A DNA stretch of 64,000 nucleotides from Amphiura filiformis. Lineage: Eukaryota > Echinodermata > Ophiuroidea > Amphilepidida > Amphiuridae. Position 1 is the first letter of the stretch; each line of letters starts with the position of its first letter. Under the pieces are notes generated by a model. It did no database searches, was not told the DNA's origin, and saw only the letters and a list, made by a program, of their open reading frames with translations. Below, piece by piece: positions 22,560 through 33,040 of the stretch. The position numbers and the translations under genes are program-made. The stretch is from NCBI RefSeq assembly GCF_039555335.1, contig NC_092637.1, forward strand, positions 8,142,038 through 8,206,037, read 5' to 3'.

Positions 22560-23482
22560 TGAAATAAAAAGTATACCAATGCAACAAAAACTTGCCCGTA
22601 CCCAAGATAAGCTCAACATTCAAATTAGAGGTGAGGCAATAGAACACATTGACCAATTTAAATATCTTGGTGTTTGGTTTGACCCATTACTTACCTGGTG
22701 TATAAATATTGACAAAGTGGTCTTAAAAGTCAACAAGCGTATTGGTCTTATAAGAAGGGTACGTAATGTATTGCCAACAAAAACTCTTGCCATGTTGTAC
22801 AAATCTTTAATTATTCCACACTTTGATTATTGCGATGTAGTATGGGGTAATGCCTACAATACTCTTTTGTCTAAATTGAAAGTACTTCAAAATACTGCTG
22901 GTAAAGTTATTCTCGGTCTTCCACGTCGTTTTCCAACTGATGTCTTATTAAGAAGACTGAGCTGGGAAAAACTTTGTGATCGTCGTTTGAAACACCTTAA
23001 TATTATGGTTTACAAAAGTCTTACTGGCAGTCTTCCCACAAATCTGTGCAATATTTTTAATACTGTTTCTGACATTCATAGCTACAGGACAAGAGCTGGT
23101 TCTCAGGGAAATTTGGTCCTATCTCTCTGTCGCAACACATCGGACAGTAGAAAATTTAGTTATAGGGGGGCTTTAGCATTCAACAACCTTCCAACTGCTG
23201 CTAAAGCACCACTTCCAGCCAAGCTTGGAACTTTTAAAAGAATTGTATCTTAATGCTATTTTTATATTTTTAATATATATTTGCTATCTGTACCTAAGTG
23301 TCTTTTAGTCCCAGAGTTTGTAATTTTGAATGTATTTTAATATAAAATATTTATTATTTTTGTAAATTGTTAACCATTTTGATGTATTTTGTTTGACCCC
23401 TGGGCACCCATGAAAAACAGTGTTCACACTGATTGGGTTTCCCCAGGCAAAATAAGATCTAATAAATAAATAAATAAATAGA
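22560..23482 (+). mobile_element. 5'-truncated LINE: RT C-terminal part and 3' tail
   Basis: A single open frame to 23253 covers the part downstream of the RT catalytic core: 'FKYLGVWFDPLLTW', 'MLYKSLIIPHFDYCDVVWGN' and 'LKVLQNTAGKVILG', as in CR1/jockey-group LINEs. A 3' UTR with CCCAGGCAAAATAAGA and an (AATA)n microsatellite tail follows. The open frame and intact tail suggest a fairly recent insertion. Plus strand, opposite to the host gene. Confidence 0.85.
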
Positions 23483-23792
23483 TAAGCAAATAAGTCAATC
23501 ATGACAACTTCCTGAAAACAAAAGGGTTTTGACCTATGACCTCTTGAAAATCGAAGGTCATAATAAATTTTGGACCATTTCATACGCATGTTGTTTGTCT
23601 TTATGCCTTCTCGGACCATGTATTATATCATGATATCGTAGGACGATCTTTGGGTCGGCATAGACTGAATATTGAATCCCACGCACATTAATTCAAATCT
23701 ACATCCTATTTTAGAATATCGGTTACCCGTTATTTTAAATGTATAAAGTATATTACATTTGATTTGTTATTTGAAAATAAATAGTGACTTAC

Positions 23793-23906
23793 AATACATT
23801 TCATCTTTATTTGTTTCTTTGCAATCAATTAATGAATCGCAAAGAAATGTTTCTAGAATGCATGGTCCCTCAGCTGAACAGGCAAAGTATCCAGGAACAC
23901 ATAGAC
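23793..23906 (-). CDS. LDLa type A exon (pair 3)
   Basis: A 114-bp exon encoding CVPGYFACSAEGPCILETFLC and DSLIDCKETNKDEMYC. Acceptor TTTCAG, donor GTAAGTC. G|GT (Gly) is completed from the linker at 24938-25063. Confidence 0.88.
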
Positions 23907-24422
23907 CTGAAACGAAACAGGGCGCATTAAATAGACATATTTACACTGAGAGCAACAAAATCAGTATGTCACCTATCCCTGCAATAAAGTCATGATCTTT
24001 TTGTCTCATAGTACAGTCCCAATGAAACGATATTCGCACGGTTTCATCGCGTTGTATATATATAGAGAGAGATTTTCCTGAAATATCGGGGAAACATCAC
24101 ACTGTTGGGCGGGTTCATCCCATACTGACCGACATGACCAATCCGATCCATCGTGAAAGATGATGTGATTTCACGAAAGATAACTGTTTTCACACATTGA
24201 CGGATAACTTTGGCAAATTTATTACATAATGAGATGTACTTTTTTACAACATTTGGAAATTACTTAGAGGTTCATTTTTAATAGACACGTGACTTGCTGA
24301 TTAATTCACCTATACTGAACGTAGTCCCGATGTTTCGTGTTTTGATACATTTGCGATCAACTTCAGTCGCCATGTAATACAACCGACAAATTCATTAAGG
24401 CCTTGTAAAGTAATGATAACTT

Positions 24423-24861
24423 ATAGACGAGTCAATTTGGCGTTTGAGCTAGACAAAATTAGAACACCAATGTTTTTGCTTGCTAGTGACTCTAAACACC
24501 CTCCTGAACTACATATCCAAAAATGCAGGGCTCAAATTTCAAAATTGAGCGAATATGGATAAAAACCATCTAATTGTATTCCTCTCATTATTAGGATTCA
24601 GAAAGTATAGTTTGACCTGTCTCAGATGTACAGTTCATGAGTTGTAGGCATAATGGTTAAATGTCAAATTTGAGTCTTACATTTGCGGCCATTTTTGTAT
24701 GCTAAGTATGCAAGTTACCATTTCCCCCTGTTGTCATTTTTGTCCTTTTTGGATATGTTGTTCAGGATAGGATGGTGTTTAGAGTCACTAGCAAGCAAAA
24801 ACACTGGTGTTCCAATTTTATTTAGGTGCGCCCATTATTCTACTTAAATTGACTCGTCTAT
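24423..24861. mobile_element. Foldback MITE with TAGACGAGTCAA ends
   Basis: Arms of about 100 bp: TAGACGAGTCAATTTGG ... TTTTGCTTGCTAGTGACTCT and the complement AGAGTCACTAGCAAGCAAAA ... TTGACTCGTCTA. The flanks fit a TA duplication. Ends resemble those of 41749-42274. Confidence 0.8.
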
Positions 24862-24937
24862 TGACAGTGCAGAGCAATGACAACGTTTGCATTGTAGCAG
24901 AGTAAAAGACATTTGTAGGCTCAAAGGAACAACATAC

Positions 24938-25063
24938 CAGGAAACTCTGTGGTAGTCGATGACTCAGTGGTAGTTGGTGACTCGGTAGTAGTTGATGACT
25001 CAGTGGTAGTTGATGACTCAGTGGTACCCGATGTCGTGTATGGTTCCGTTGTAGCCTCTGAGC
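24938..25063 (-). CDS. Ser/Thr linker exon with 18-bp coding repeats
   Basis: A 126-bp exon (acceptor TTTAG, donor GTATGT). After SEATTEPYTTSGTTESS it continues with further TTESST-type hexapeptides encoded by an 18-bp repeat, about four and a half copies in all. Starts with GC (cysteine completion). The longest linker in the array; repeat number may vary between alleles. Confidence 0.78.
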
Positions 25064-25261
25064 CTAAATTAGAACAAAACCAAAAACAATAAAAAGAAGC
25101 AGTTAACCGACTAAAACTGTTTCAAATACATTGGAGTAAAACATTAATATTTTCTGGGCTATGATATAGTGTAGCATACGTATAGTACTTTTTGTTCTAA
25201 ATCCAAAATTTCGGCTCGTACTAATAGCATGAATAGTGCTGTCAGGATTTGTCTCGGTCCA

Positions 25262-25312
25262 TCCCAGCCGGTTTGTGTTCCTCCGTGACGAAGGAGCACA
25301 AATCGGCTGGGA
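25262..25312. repeat. 51-bp near-perfect hairpin
   Basis: TCCCAGCCGGTTTGTGTTCC and GGAGCACAAATCGGCTGGGA are complementary with two mismatches. It lies in the intron upstream (plus coordinates) of the type B exon at 25599-25709. Confidence 0.85.
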
Positions 25313-25598
25313 ACGATGGGGCTGACGTTACAAAGTCAATAAACGCGGCGAAATGCCCATGTACGCATGCGCCATGTATGGTTTTATGTGGGGGCGTTTT
25401 TACGCACCTTTTCCGCATATCTCAAAGGGGAAAAGGGAAACAAAAGCCAGATGTGCGAACCGTCGCATTTGATAAGAACATCGTCGGGCTTGGACTTTAA
25501 AGTCTCATAAACTTGATTTTAAAATAAAAATTTAAAAAATCATAAACTTTTATTTTAGATTTTAAAAATTTGTAATTAAAAAATTCAATAGATCTTAC

Positions 25599-25709
25599 AA
25601 TTTATCTCATCCGAGTTATCTCCACATTCATTTTCCCCGTTGCATCTCCAGGCAGAAGAAATACATCGTAAATTAGTACATCGAAAATCATCTTCGTGTG
25701 GACATGGAC
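25599..25709 (-). CDS. LDLa type B exon (pair 2)
   Basis: A 111-bp exon encoding [21 protein letters not shown] then [15 protein letters not shown]. Unlike most B repeats it has the W-R-C before the calcium box, as in LDL receptor repeats. Acceptor TATAG, donor GTAAGATC. Confidence 0.9.
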
Positions 25710-25797
25710 CTATACGAGTTGAGTTCAAAAGTATGTACATGAATGACCCTAAATGGTATGCGTAAGATATTCAGTGCTTGGATGTACATCACTTTAT

Positions 25798-26156
25798 GCT
25801 GGTTTCATACTTTCCTGCCGCTTGCCGCTTTGCCGCTTGGAAGATGATTTTACTTCACTGCGCAATCTCACCAAAAACGCTAGCGATGACCAGCGGCAAG
25901 CCGATATATCGATCACTCCACCGCTTTGCCGCGGCGGCAGCACCGCTGGGAGTTGAATTCAAGTCAACTCGGAGCGGTGCCGCTCTGACGTATGAGAACA
26001 AAATACGATTTTGGAGCGGTGTTGAGCGGCAAGAGTGCCTTTCAGAGTCATGCCGCTGCCGCTCAGCGATGTGCCGCTCCGCTTGCAGAAAAGTACAAGC
26101 GGCATGATGAAGCGTCATGCCGCTCAGCGGCAAGCGGCAGAAAGTATGAAACCAGC
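25798..26156. mobile_element. 359-bp MITE rich in GCCGCT/AGCGGC repeats
   Basis: Terminal inverted repeats GCTGGTTTCATACTTTC and GAAAGTATGAAACCAGC, continuing into CTGCCGCTTGCCGCT and its complement. TTTA occurs next to each end. Many internal GCCGCTC-type words on both strands. ORFs across it are an effect of the repeats. Confidence 0.85.
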
Positions 26157-27761
26157 TTTAGATACAACGGTAATCATATATAGTCATTTTAAGGCCAGAG
26201 TAATGGAAGACACATTCATCCACGACCGAATTTGAGATTTTTTGATATTTATCAACACTAAGATGTATTCTTTCACTTGAAATTGATAAAATACAACTTG
26301 CTAATATTTATTCGCGTCGCGTGACGCGGCGCAACTCTGCGCGTATGTCCAACGCAGTCAAGGCGCATTCGGTATGTTGTTAACGCCAGCAAATGTGCAG
26401 TCAAAATGCCACTTATATTTTTTATTTATTTTGAATTTTGGCGCACTGAAAGCAGACATTATAGATTCATTGGTGCAAAAAGATGCATATTAGACCATGC
26501 ACCAGATACAGCTTTTACAAGTGTGAAAGTCTTACCGTTTTAAAATTTAAGGACGTTTTGTGCATAATTTTGACATTTTTTTACTAAAACGTCTTTTTCT
26601 CAGAGTTCATTTTTGACAATATTGCGCGATTTTTGTGACAAGATAACTCGAAAAATATACAAGCAAAGGGTAAACTTTTTGCACTATCCTTTAGAGTACA
26701 TCAAAGTCTAGGGAAGTTTTTTTTCATTTTTTCAAAATATTTGTTTTAAACAAAAATATATACCATTATGTGCAATTTTTAGCTTAATAGAGTGACAAAA
26801 TGGCTTTTTTCACATGTTTTTTTCAATATTGCGAAAAAAGAGACGAATTAAAATAAAATAAAAAAACCTTCCCTAAGTTCATGTCTCTTCTTCATGAAAA
26901 GCTAACTGAATTTGTTTTACTCCGAACGTATTTTTTTCTAAATTGTCACAAATTTTTTTTTCCAAAAATGTATAGTTTTATATACTTTGGACATACAATT
27001 CAGAAATAATGATGCCAAAAAGGTCCATGTTCTCTCCCATTACTCGGCCCTTAATATCGCATACCAATATTAAATCTAATTGAAGATGTAAAGGCAATAA
27101 AAAGTCGATTCTGGGATCTGAACAATGGACAGAAGACCTTCCGGATATTGTGGCATTTAGAAGAAGAGAAACTTCAGATTACTTGACTTGACTTGACCCT
27201 GGCCGTATTGCTTTAGATTGATTGCGGATTTAAGCATTTCATGAGCATAAATTAAAGTAGATGGAAACTATGCCCTCTATTGACTAAACCTAGCATTCTT
27301 ATGTCAAATCTCATTAACCCCTAACTAGTCGAGAAATCTAATATTCACCCCGACAACATTGTATCATTTAAATAACGTAAGCGCAAAATAATTAAAAGTG
27401 TGTCAACCCACCCTTTCATATAGTCTTTAATATTGCTAATATATCCACCAATGGTCAACGACATACTTTCCAATATTATGCATTATGACGTAGAGCGTGT
27501 ACATGTCTTACCCAAATATCAACTATTATTACGACCGTTTGTTTTGTTCTGTCGTAAATTACTCTAGTGATTATGTAAAATTATGTATTAAGTCAAAGTT
27601 CTCCAAATATGTAACTCAATATCTTTGGAAAACTGACTAAATATATAGTATGAATGCTACCTTCTATAATTAAGTATTGTCTGATTTAAAAAAAATAGAA
27701 GTCTTATTTAAAAAAATTAATAAATATTTCACTTATTTTGGCAATAAAAAATTGATCTCAC
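26157..27761. other. Long AT-rich intron segment
   Basis: No ORF, tRNA or clear repeat boundary recognised across 1.6 kb; poly(T)-rich patches around 26570-26960. Confidence 0.4.
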
Positions 27762-27872
27762 ATTGCAATTCATCTTTGTATGTGTCTACACAATCCGGGA
27801 ATTCGTCGCATACATATCTGCGTTCAATACATGGTCCCTCATCTGAACAAGCAAAGTCTGGATTACATGGAT
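27762..27872 (-). CDS. LDLa type A exon (pair 2)
   Basis: A 111-bp exon encoding CNPDFACSDEGPCIERRYVC and DEFPDCVDTYKDELQC. Acceptor TTTCAG, donor GTGAGAT. Confidence 0.88.
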
Positions 27873-27980
27873 CTGAAAAAAATAATGTGCTGCTTTGGAA
27901 TCATTTGCGATAATGTAAACATTGTGGTGATCGATCATATACAGAACCAATACTATCAGAAAGTGTACAATGCGGCCTAC

Positions 27981-28016
27981 CTGGGTCTAACGTAGTAGCC
28001 ACTGGTGTTGTTGTAC
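27981..28016 (-). CDS. Very short Thr linker exon
   Basis: A 36-bp exon (acceptor TATAG, donor GTAGGC) encoding TTTPVATTLDP. The shortest exon called; supported by splice sites, phase 1-1 and position between a B and an A exon. Confidence 0.68.
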
Positions 28017-28222
28017 CTATAATTTAAAAAAAGATTACTAAATTAAAGGAACATTCTATATAAAATACAGTAAGGTTTGCAATACATAAAAACTGTAAAG
28101 AATCCATAATATGCCGTAATTCAAGTCGGCTGCAGTTAATTCTAGAGATAGTAAATTGATGTCATAGATTTTATTAATTTATGAGAGATGTGAAGAACAA
28201 AACAAATATAGAACAATCTTAC

Positions 28223-28333
28223 AATCTGTCTCATCGGAGTTGTCTCCACAGTTATCATCCCCATCACATATCCAGTCAGGATCAATACACCGTAAGTTGG
28301 TACAACGGAAGTAGGATTCGTTAAAGCACGGAC
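28223..28333 (-). CDS. LDLa type B exon (pair 1)
   Basis: A 111-bp exon encoding [21 protein letters not shown] then [15 protein letters not shown]. Acceptor TATAG, donor GTAAGATT. Confidence 0.9.
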
Positions 28334-29514
28334 CTATATACAAAGAAGAAGAATACAATCAACAGTATCTCAATTTGGGGGGAGCAACATTTACAACATA
28401 AGCACCATTTGGATGGTTGAGTTGGCAATAATTGTTGGAAAATTTGTCTGAGAATTGAACTTGACCTTCCCTGATAAATGGGCATTAGCGCCGTTTATTT
28501 TAACAGCATTTATAGGTTAATGAACGCGTATTACTTGTTGGGAGAGAAATTAGACAAAATGATGCACGCGCGCTGGTGTTGATGCGTCTAATACACAAGC
28601 CCCGAAGGGGGTGGGGAGGGAATTAGACACATGAAAGAGTGTATGAAAATGACTTTAAATGACATTCTTAGTCAGTGGGAGTGGTCTATTACGTAGACAC
28701 ATAATCTGATTGGACAATCGCATGGTTTTGGGTGTCGTCTATCAGGCTGTAGACGACCCCACGTCATCATGAGTGCTGATAACGCGTAACACGCTCATAG
28801 AGGTGCGCGCATGTATCGCGTTGTGTGCGTAGACGCAGTGCGGGATACTAGCAGTACGCGCATCAAAAGATATGAAGTTGTAAACAAGTTTCGTTCATTT
28901 TAGAAAAAGGGGAGTTTTTTTTTGCTTTAAAAAATAGTTTACAGTTACTAAAATAATATTTAACTGACTAAGAATGCGCCGGTATCCACTACGATAAAAA
29001 TATTGGACCTGCCTGTCGTCTATCATAGGTAGAGGATAGGCAAAATAAAAATTCCTATCGTTTATTCTCTAATTCTATTACTCTCACGACCCAATGGGTC
29101 GAAATAATGGGTCAAGCGCCGTAACATATTCTACGCATAGCATAAGGCTTGGTTACTCGCACAATATTTTCGTGATACGCGTGTATCAGTACGTATACTC
29201 GTTCTACCTTGAAGTAAACAACCTAAAATATTTGGGCAAAAAAATGATATTTTCTTTAAATCGCACTATTTTGTGGTAATAGAATAGATAAAAAACGTTT
29301 AAATAATGGGTTCGGCTGCGCCTCTCCCATTATTACTAGGCGTGCGAGACCATAAAAGTAGGATTCAACAATGATCGGGGAGTGGGGGTCTTATTTACCT
29401 TACCCTATCAAAATCGTCTCAATACTTATGGCCAGCATTGTAGATTGTAAAAAATACAGACATCTTTGTTCAACATACTGTTATCTAGAATCGATAATTT
29501 ATCATTTTACTCAC

Positions 29515-29628
29515 AAAAAAGTTCATCTCTCTTTGTATTTTTGCAATCTATAAATGCATCACAAAAACGTCTTTCTTCCATGCAAGGTGAATCACGGGAA
29601 CAGGCATGGTAACCCGCTTCACATTGAC
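29515..29628 (-). CDS. LDLa type A exon (pair 1, first of the array)
   Basis: A 114-bp exon encoding CEAGYHACSRDSPCMEERRFC and DAFIDCKNTKRDELFC. It follows the FN3-like exon in the transcript; G|GT (Gly) spans that junction. Acceptor CTCAG, donor GTGAGTA. Confidence 0.88.
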
Positions 29629-29808
29629 CTGAGAAAAGAAGAGAACGGATTAATTCAAACAGCGTCATTTAGGAAACAAGGCAAGAAATTAATAGTGGCT
29701 GCTTCTGAACGAAAAGCAACAACAAACGCAAATAATTGTAAAAGACATCTAAACATAATTTTCCACCAGCTTCGTCGTCGCAAATTATAAAGGAGTGAAG
29801 TAGAACAG

Positions 29809-29887
29809 GTGATCCCGCCTGGAAATCGAACCCATGCAGGACCTCAGGTTTACGAGACATGTGCCCTAACCACTCAGCCACGGGAAA
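29809..29887 (-). mobile_element. tRNA-Thr(CGT)-like SINE head or tRNA relic
   Basis: The minus strand shows an A-box-like TGGCTGAGTGG, an anticodon loop CTCGTAA and a B-box-like GGGTTCGATTTCC. The anticodon stem has a mismatch and the acceptor stem does not pair fully, so this is not a functional tRNA gene. Confidence 0.6.
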
Positions 29888-30311
29888 TTCCCTTTATATA
29901 TTATTTTAATTGATCTTTATGCTCCTTGTCCAAGCAAATTTATAGATCAAAATCAACAAATGGAATATTATGCGTGACATAATTTATGATTTTGATAATA
30001 TATGGTGTGATCAAGCAAAATTAGTCTGAAGTTTAATTTTCAGTTTTCTATATGATTGCATTTTGCAGAAAACCCCATTGAAATTGAACATTTAGTATGA
30101 AAGATATGAACCGTATTTCCAAAACAATAGGCAACAAAAGAAATTATTTCATTTGACTATACCTGAAATCAATATTTCCGACTTGCGACTGATTTTGCTT
30201 GATCACATCACATATGGTAATGATTTGAAGTTGCATTTGTATTAACATATAATTTCTATGATAAATATAAAACCATAACTATCGAAGAAATACTAAACAA
30301 TATATGTTAGT

Positions 30312-30856
30312 GGACACTACGAATGAGCCGTAAATCCGGCAAATTGTATTCTGAGATACAGTGCAAAATATGCGTGAGGGTCGTATTCATAGGTGTCTCA
30401 ATTAGGCGCGACATGTTTCTCGTTTAAATCAATCAATAATCCTATTGCTGAAGAGGATAATAATCCTCTACATTATAGAATCATTAAATAGAGTCTTTGT
30501 TTGCTTTGGCTAAATCCTATTCAAGTGGTGGGTTACAATTGCATTGTATTTTGTCTGGGTATGTATAACCAACAATTAACAATGAGAGGACATTCCTGAA
30601 GCTCGTTGACTTAGGATGATTTAAAATGACCGCCAATTATGACTTTATTACTTGCAATGTGGAAAAAGAGACACACGTAGAACCGAAAAATGTACTATTT
30701 TTGTTGAAGGAGCAAAGTTTAACAAACCATAACCCCGCTTCTGGATATCGTTTGAAGTCAAATGATATACTATTTTAAAGCTTATGATATATATTTTCTA
30801 AACACGAAATAAAACAAAATTGACCGGGGCCGATTTACGGCTGATTCGTAGTGTCC
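30312..30856. mobile_element. 545-bp DNA transposon/MITE (GGACACTACGAAT ends)
   Basis: Terminal inverted repeats GGACACTACGAATGAGCCGT and GGCTGATTCGTAGTGTCC; AGT flanks both ends as a possible duplication. No transposase. A degraded inverted relative lies at 12405-13050. Confidence 0.82.
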
Positions 30857-31525
30857 AGTCATATATTGCAAGAAATACATCCATATAAATACATGTGTAT
30901 TATAGTTCATGAATCTTTTATAAACATCTTTGCGGGGCAGGTATTGTTACAATGACTGGATGAAAGTGGGATGTTCTGTGCATACATACTGACTGTTTCA
31001 AAATGCATTAATACTGAATATGCTAGATTGAACGGAATTCTGAAAGCAATTCCAACGTTTGGAATTAATCCATGCGTTTTAAATTAACAATTGAATAAAC
31101 CACGCATTGTATCGGCCCTTGGGATAATCGGCAGGGGCACATCGCTTAGCAATTTCGACCGCATGCATCGTTTTGATTTGCAACTTTTGAAAATGCACCA
31201 ATTTTCATATATTAGTATCAATCTTCGTCAATTTAGAGTGTTTGGTAGCAAATTTGGTATCAAAGTTAAGCTAACAAGATTCTGCACACGACTTATCAAT
31301 CAAATTGTCACAAGAAGATCAGGTTTTGGTGAAGGACTGGTTACATAAGTGCGGGATTACTTTATTGGAGGTGTTTAGCATTAATGTGCTGATTATAACG
31401 AAATAATGAATGAAGTAAGTCAACTACTATACCATTACTACTACTACATGACTACTACAGCATTAGCCCGATGATTTGTAAAGACTTATGAACAGTCTGG
31501 GTTTATGATCTCCCAATGAACTTAC

Positions 31526-31750
31526 CATTACGGTGCACTTCAAATATGTAGAATACACCCTTTATCAATCCCGTTATTGTTATACTCCGGTATTCTGGTT
31601 TCACTGTAGTTGTGTTCATCCAATCTTCAGACCCTTCCCTCTTATATTGGATGGTAAACAAAGAGATTTTGTCGTTGTTTAGTACTTTCCAATCCCAGAA
31701 TATCACACTAGAATTAGTAATGGGTTTTAACCTCCCCGCAGTTACCAGAC
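31526..31750 (-). CDS. Fibronectin type III-like domain exon
   Basis: A 225-bp phase 1-1 exon (acceptor TACAG, donor GTAAGTTC) encoding one domain of about 75 residues. The order 'SSVIFWDWKV', 'SLFTIQYKREGSEDW', 'YRSITITGLIKGVFYIFEV' and 'HRN' matches the FN3 pattern (W in strand B, Y-x-V-x-Y-x in C, L-x-P-G-x-x-Y in E-F). The proline of the usual LKPG turn is absent. FN3 modules mediate adhesion in extracellular proteins. It sits between the EGF exon at 32939-33040 and the LDLa array. Confidence 0.8.
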
Positions 31751-31756
31751 CTGTAC

Positions 31757-32022
31757 CGGAGAATAATAAAAAAAGAGAAATAGTAAAAAAAAAAAAAAGG
31801 AAGAAAGAAGAGGACAACAAAGAACACAATTAGAAAAATAAGAGGTGACAAAGAAGAAGAAGAAAAAAGAAGAAACAAAGACGAAGAAGGAAGAAGATAG
31901 AACAACATATCCTACAAGATGTGAAAGAAAAAGAAAATACGAAAAATGTCGAGGAAGGTGAGGAAGCAGGGAGAAGAGGAGTGAAAAACAGAGGAAACGT
32001 GAAAAGGAAAGCAAATTCAAAC
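31757..32022. repeat. Polypurine/polypyrimidine block beside FN3 acceptor
   Basis: About 265 bp of nearly uninterrupted purines (A/G, many GAA/GAAG words) on the plus strand. On the gene strand this is a pyrimidine tract ending a few bases from the FN3 exon acceptor. ORFs here (Leu/Phe-rich or Lys/Glu-rich) are compositional artefacts. Confidence 0.9.
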
Positions 32023-32296
32023 AGTAACTCACCATGCATACAGGAAACAATGGGCTATTCCATTTAAAATCCACACAACCCCTGTGGAAGATTTCAAAAT
32101 CTTCCCCAGAGGTAGTGTGGATTCCAAATATCTCGCCATGAACATTATAAATGATGAAATTACCACAGTGTGCTGTCTACATAGACTGGATCTATTTTGA
32201 AAATTCGCGTTCCAATTGCCAAGTTTACTTAAAAGCGGGCAACCATCGTATTATTGTTAAATTGAGTGTATTGAATTTGAATTTTTTGTCTGTGTT

Positions 32297-32580
32297 AGTA
32301 GAGAGGCCACATCGGTCTATCTGCTCTAGTTAAGGTTTTCGGGCATAGAGGGTTGACGAATGAGGTCTATGGTTTTATTTGTTACAACTAAAATGAGTAT
32401 CAGATAGATACATGATTAGCTTAAATCCTGTATGAATGAGAAATGGCTTTTAACCCAAATTTCCACACAAATAAATGACATCTTGTGAAAACCTTCATTG
32501 ACCATCCAGGATTTGAACCTAGGACCTTCGGATCACTGGACCGATGTTCCTTCAACTGAGCTAATGAGTTTAGCATACTC
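32297..32580 (-). mobile_element. tRNA-derived SINE
   Basis: Minus strand: tRNA-like head at about 32503-32577 with A-box TTAGCTCAGTTG and B-box AGGTTCAAATCC. A body follows, ending in the ATAGACCGATGTGGCCTCTC block shared with 22080-22206. Confidence 0.7.
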
Positions 32581-32938
32581 TCTATCATCTTCTCATCAAA
32601 GAAACGTAGAAACAGGTTTTGAAAATCATTCCGAAATTAAATTCGAGACAGAGAAAGGAAGTTAAACTATGTGGTAAATTACATGGATGGACAGTGAGTG
32701 AGTTCACTGGATTAGTGGATATCACTTACGTATGTGGAGACTTGTATTAAAAAACGGACAAAATGTCTCAATAAGAGATACAATTCTAAATCTAACATAA
32801 ATAATCAAGTTTAAAGTCACTACCACGTATTGACTCATGAACCTCCTAACACTCGAACTTTGATCGACCATTCTATTCCTGAGAAAAATGGTAGGTCATA
32901 ATTATTTTCTTTTAAGACACTAGTTTTACTCTACGCAC

Positions 32939-33040
32939 CTCCATCCTCGACACTGCAGTCGTCACCAGCAAATCCAAGTCGACAAATGCACATACCATTT
33001 ACAACTATACCGTTCTTGCACTCGACTGTGCTACCAGTCA
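32939..33040 (-). CDS. EGF-like domain exon
   Basis: A 102-bp phase 1-1 exon (acceptor TTGTAG, donor GTGCGT) encoding TGSTVECKNGIVVNGMC then ICRLGFAGDDCSVEDG. It has the C-x-NG-x-C-x-C-x-x-GF-x-G-x-x-C spacing of the second half of an EGF domain; only five cysteines are visible, so it is a short or incomplete EGF. No calcium-binding DxDE start. Confidence 0.72.

Noticed and set aside
25778-26235. Overlapping ORFs on both strands, 60-110 codons
   Set aside because: Produced by the GCCGCT-rich MITE, with open frames on both strands at once.
29082-29355. Possible MITE with CTCTCACGACCCAATGG and complementary right end
   Set aside because: Inverted ends match too weakly and there is no target duplication.
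29809-29887. Functional tRNA-Thr gene
   Set aside because: Anticodon stem mismatch and unpaired acceptor stem; more likely a SINE head or relic.
31503-32074. Leu/Phe/Ser-rich minus-strand ORFs that look like membrane proteins
   Set aside because: They arise from the polypyrimidine block. Only 31526-31750 has exon-like FN3 coding and splice sites.
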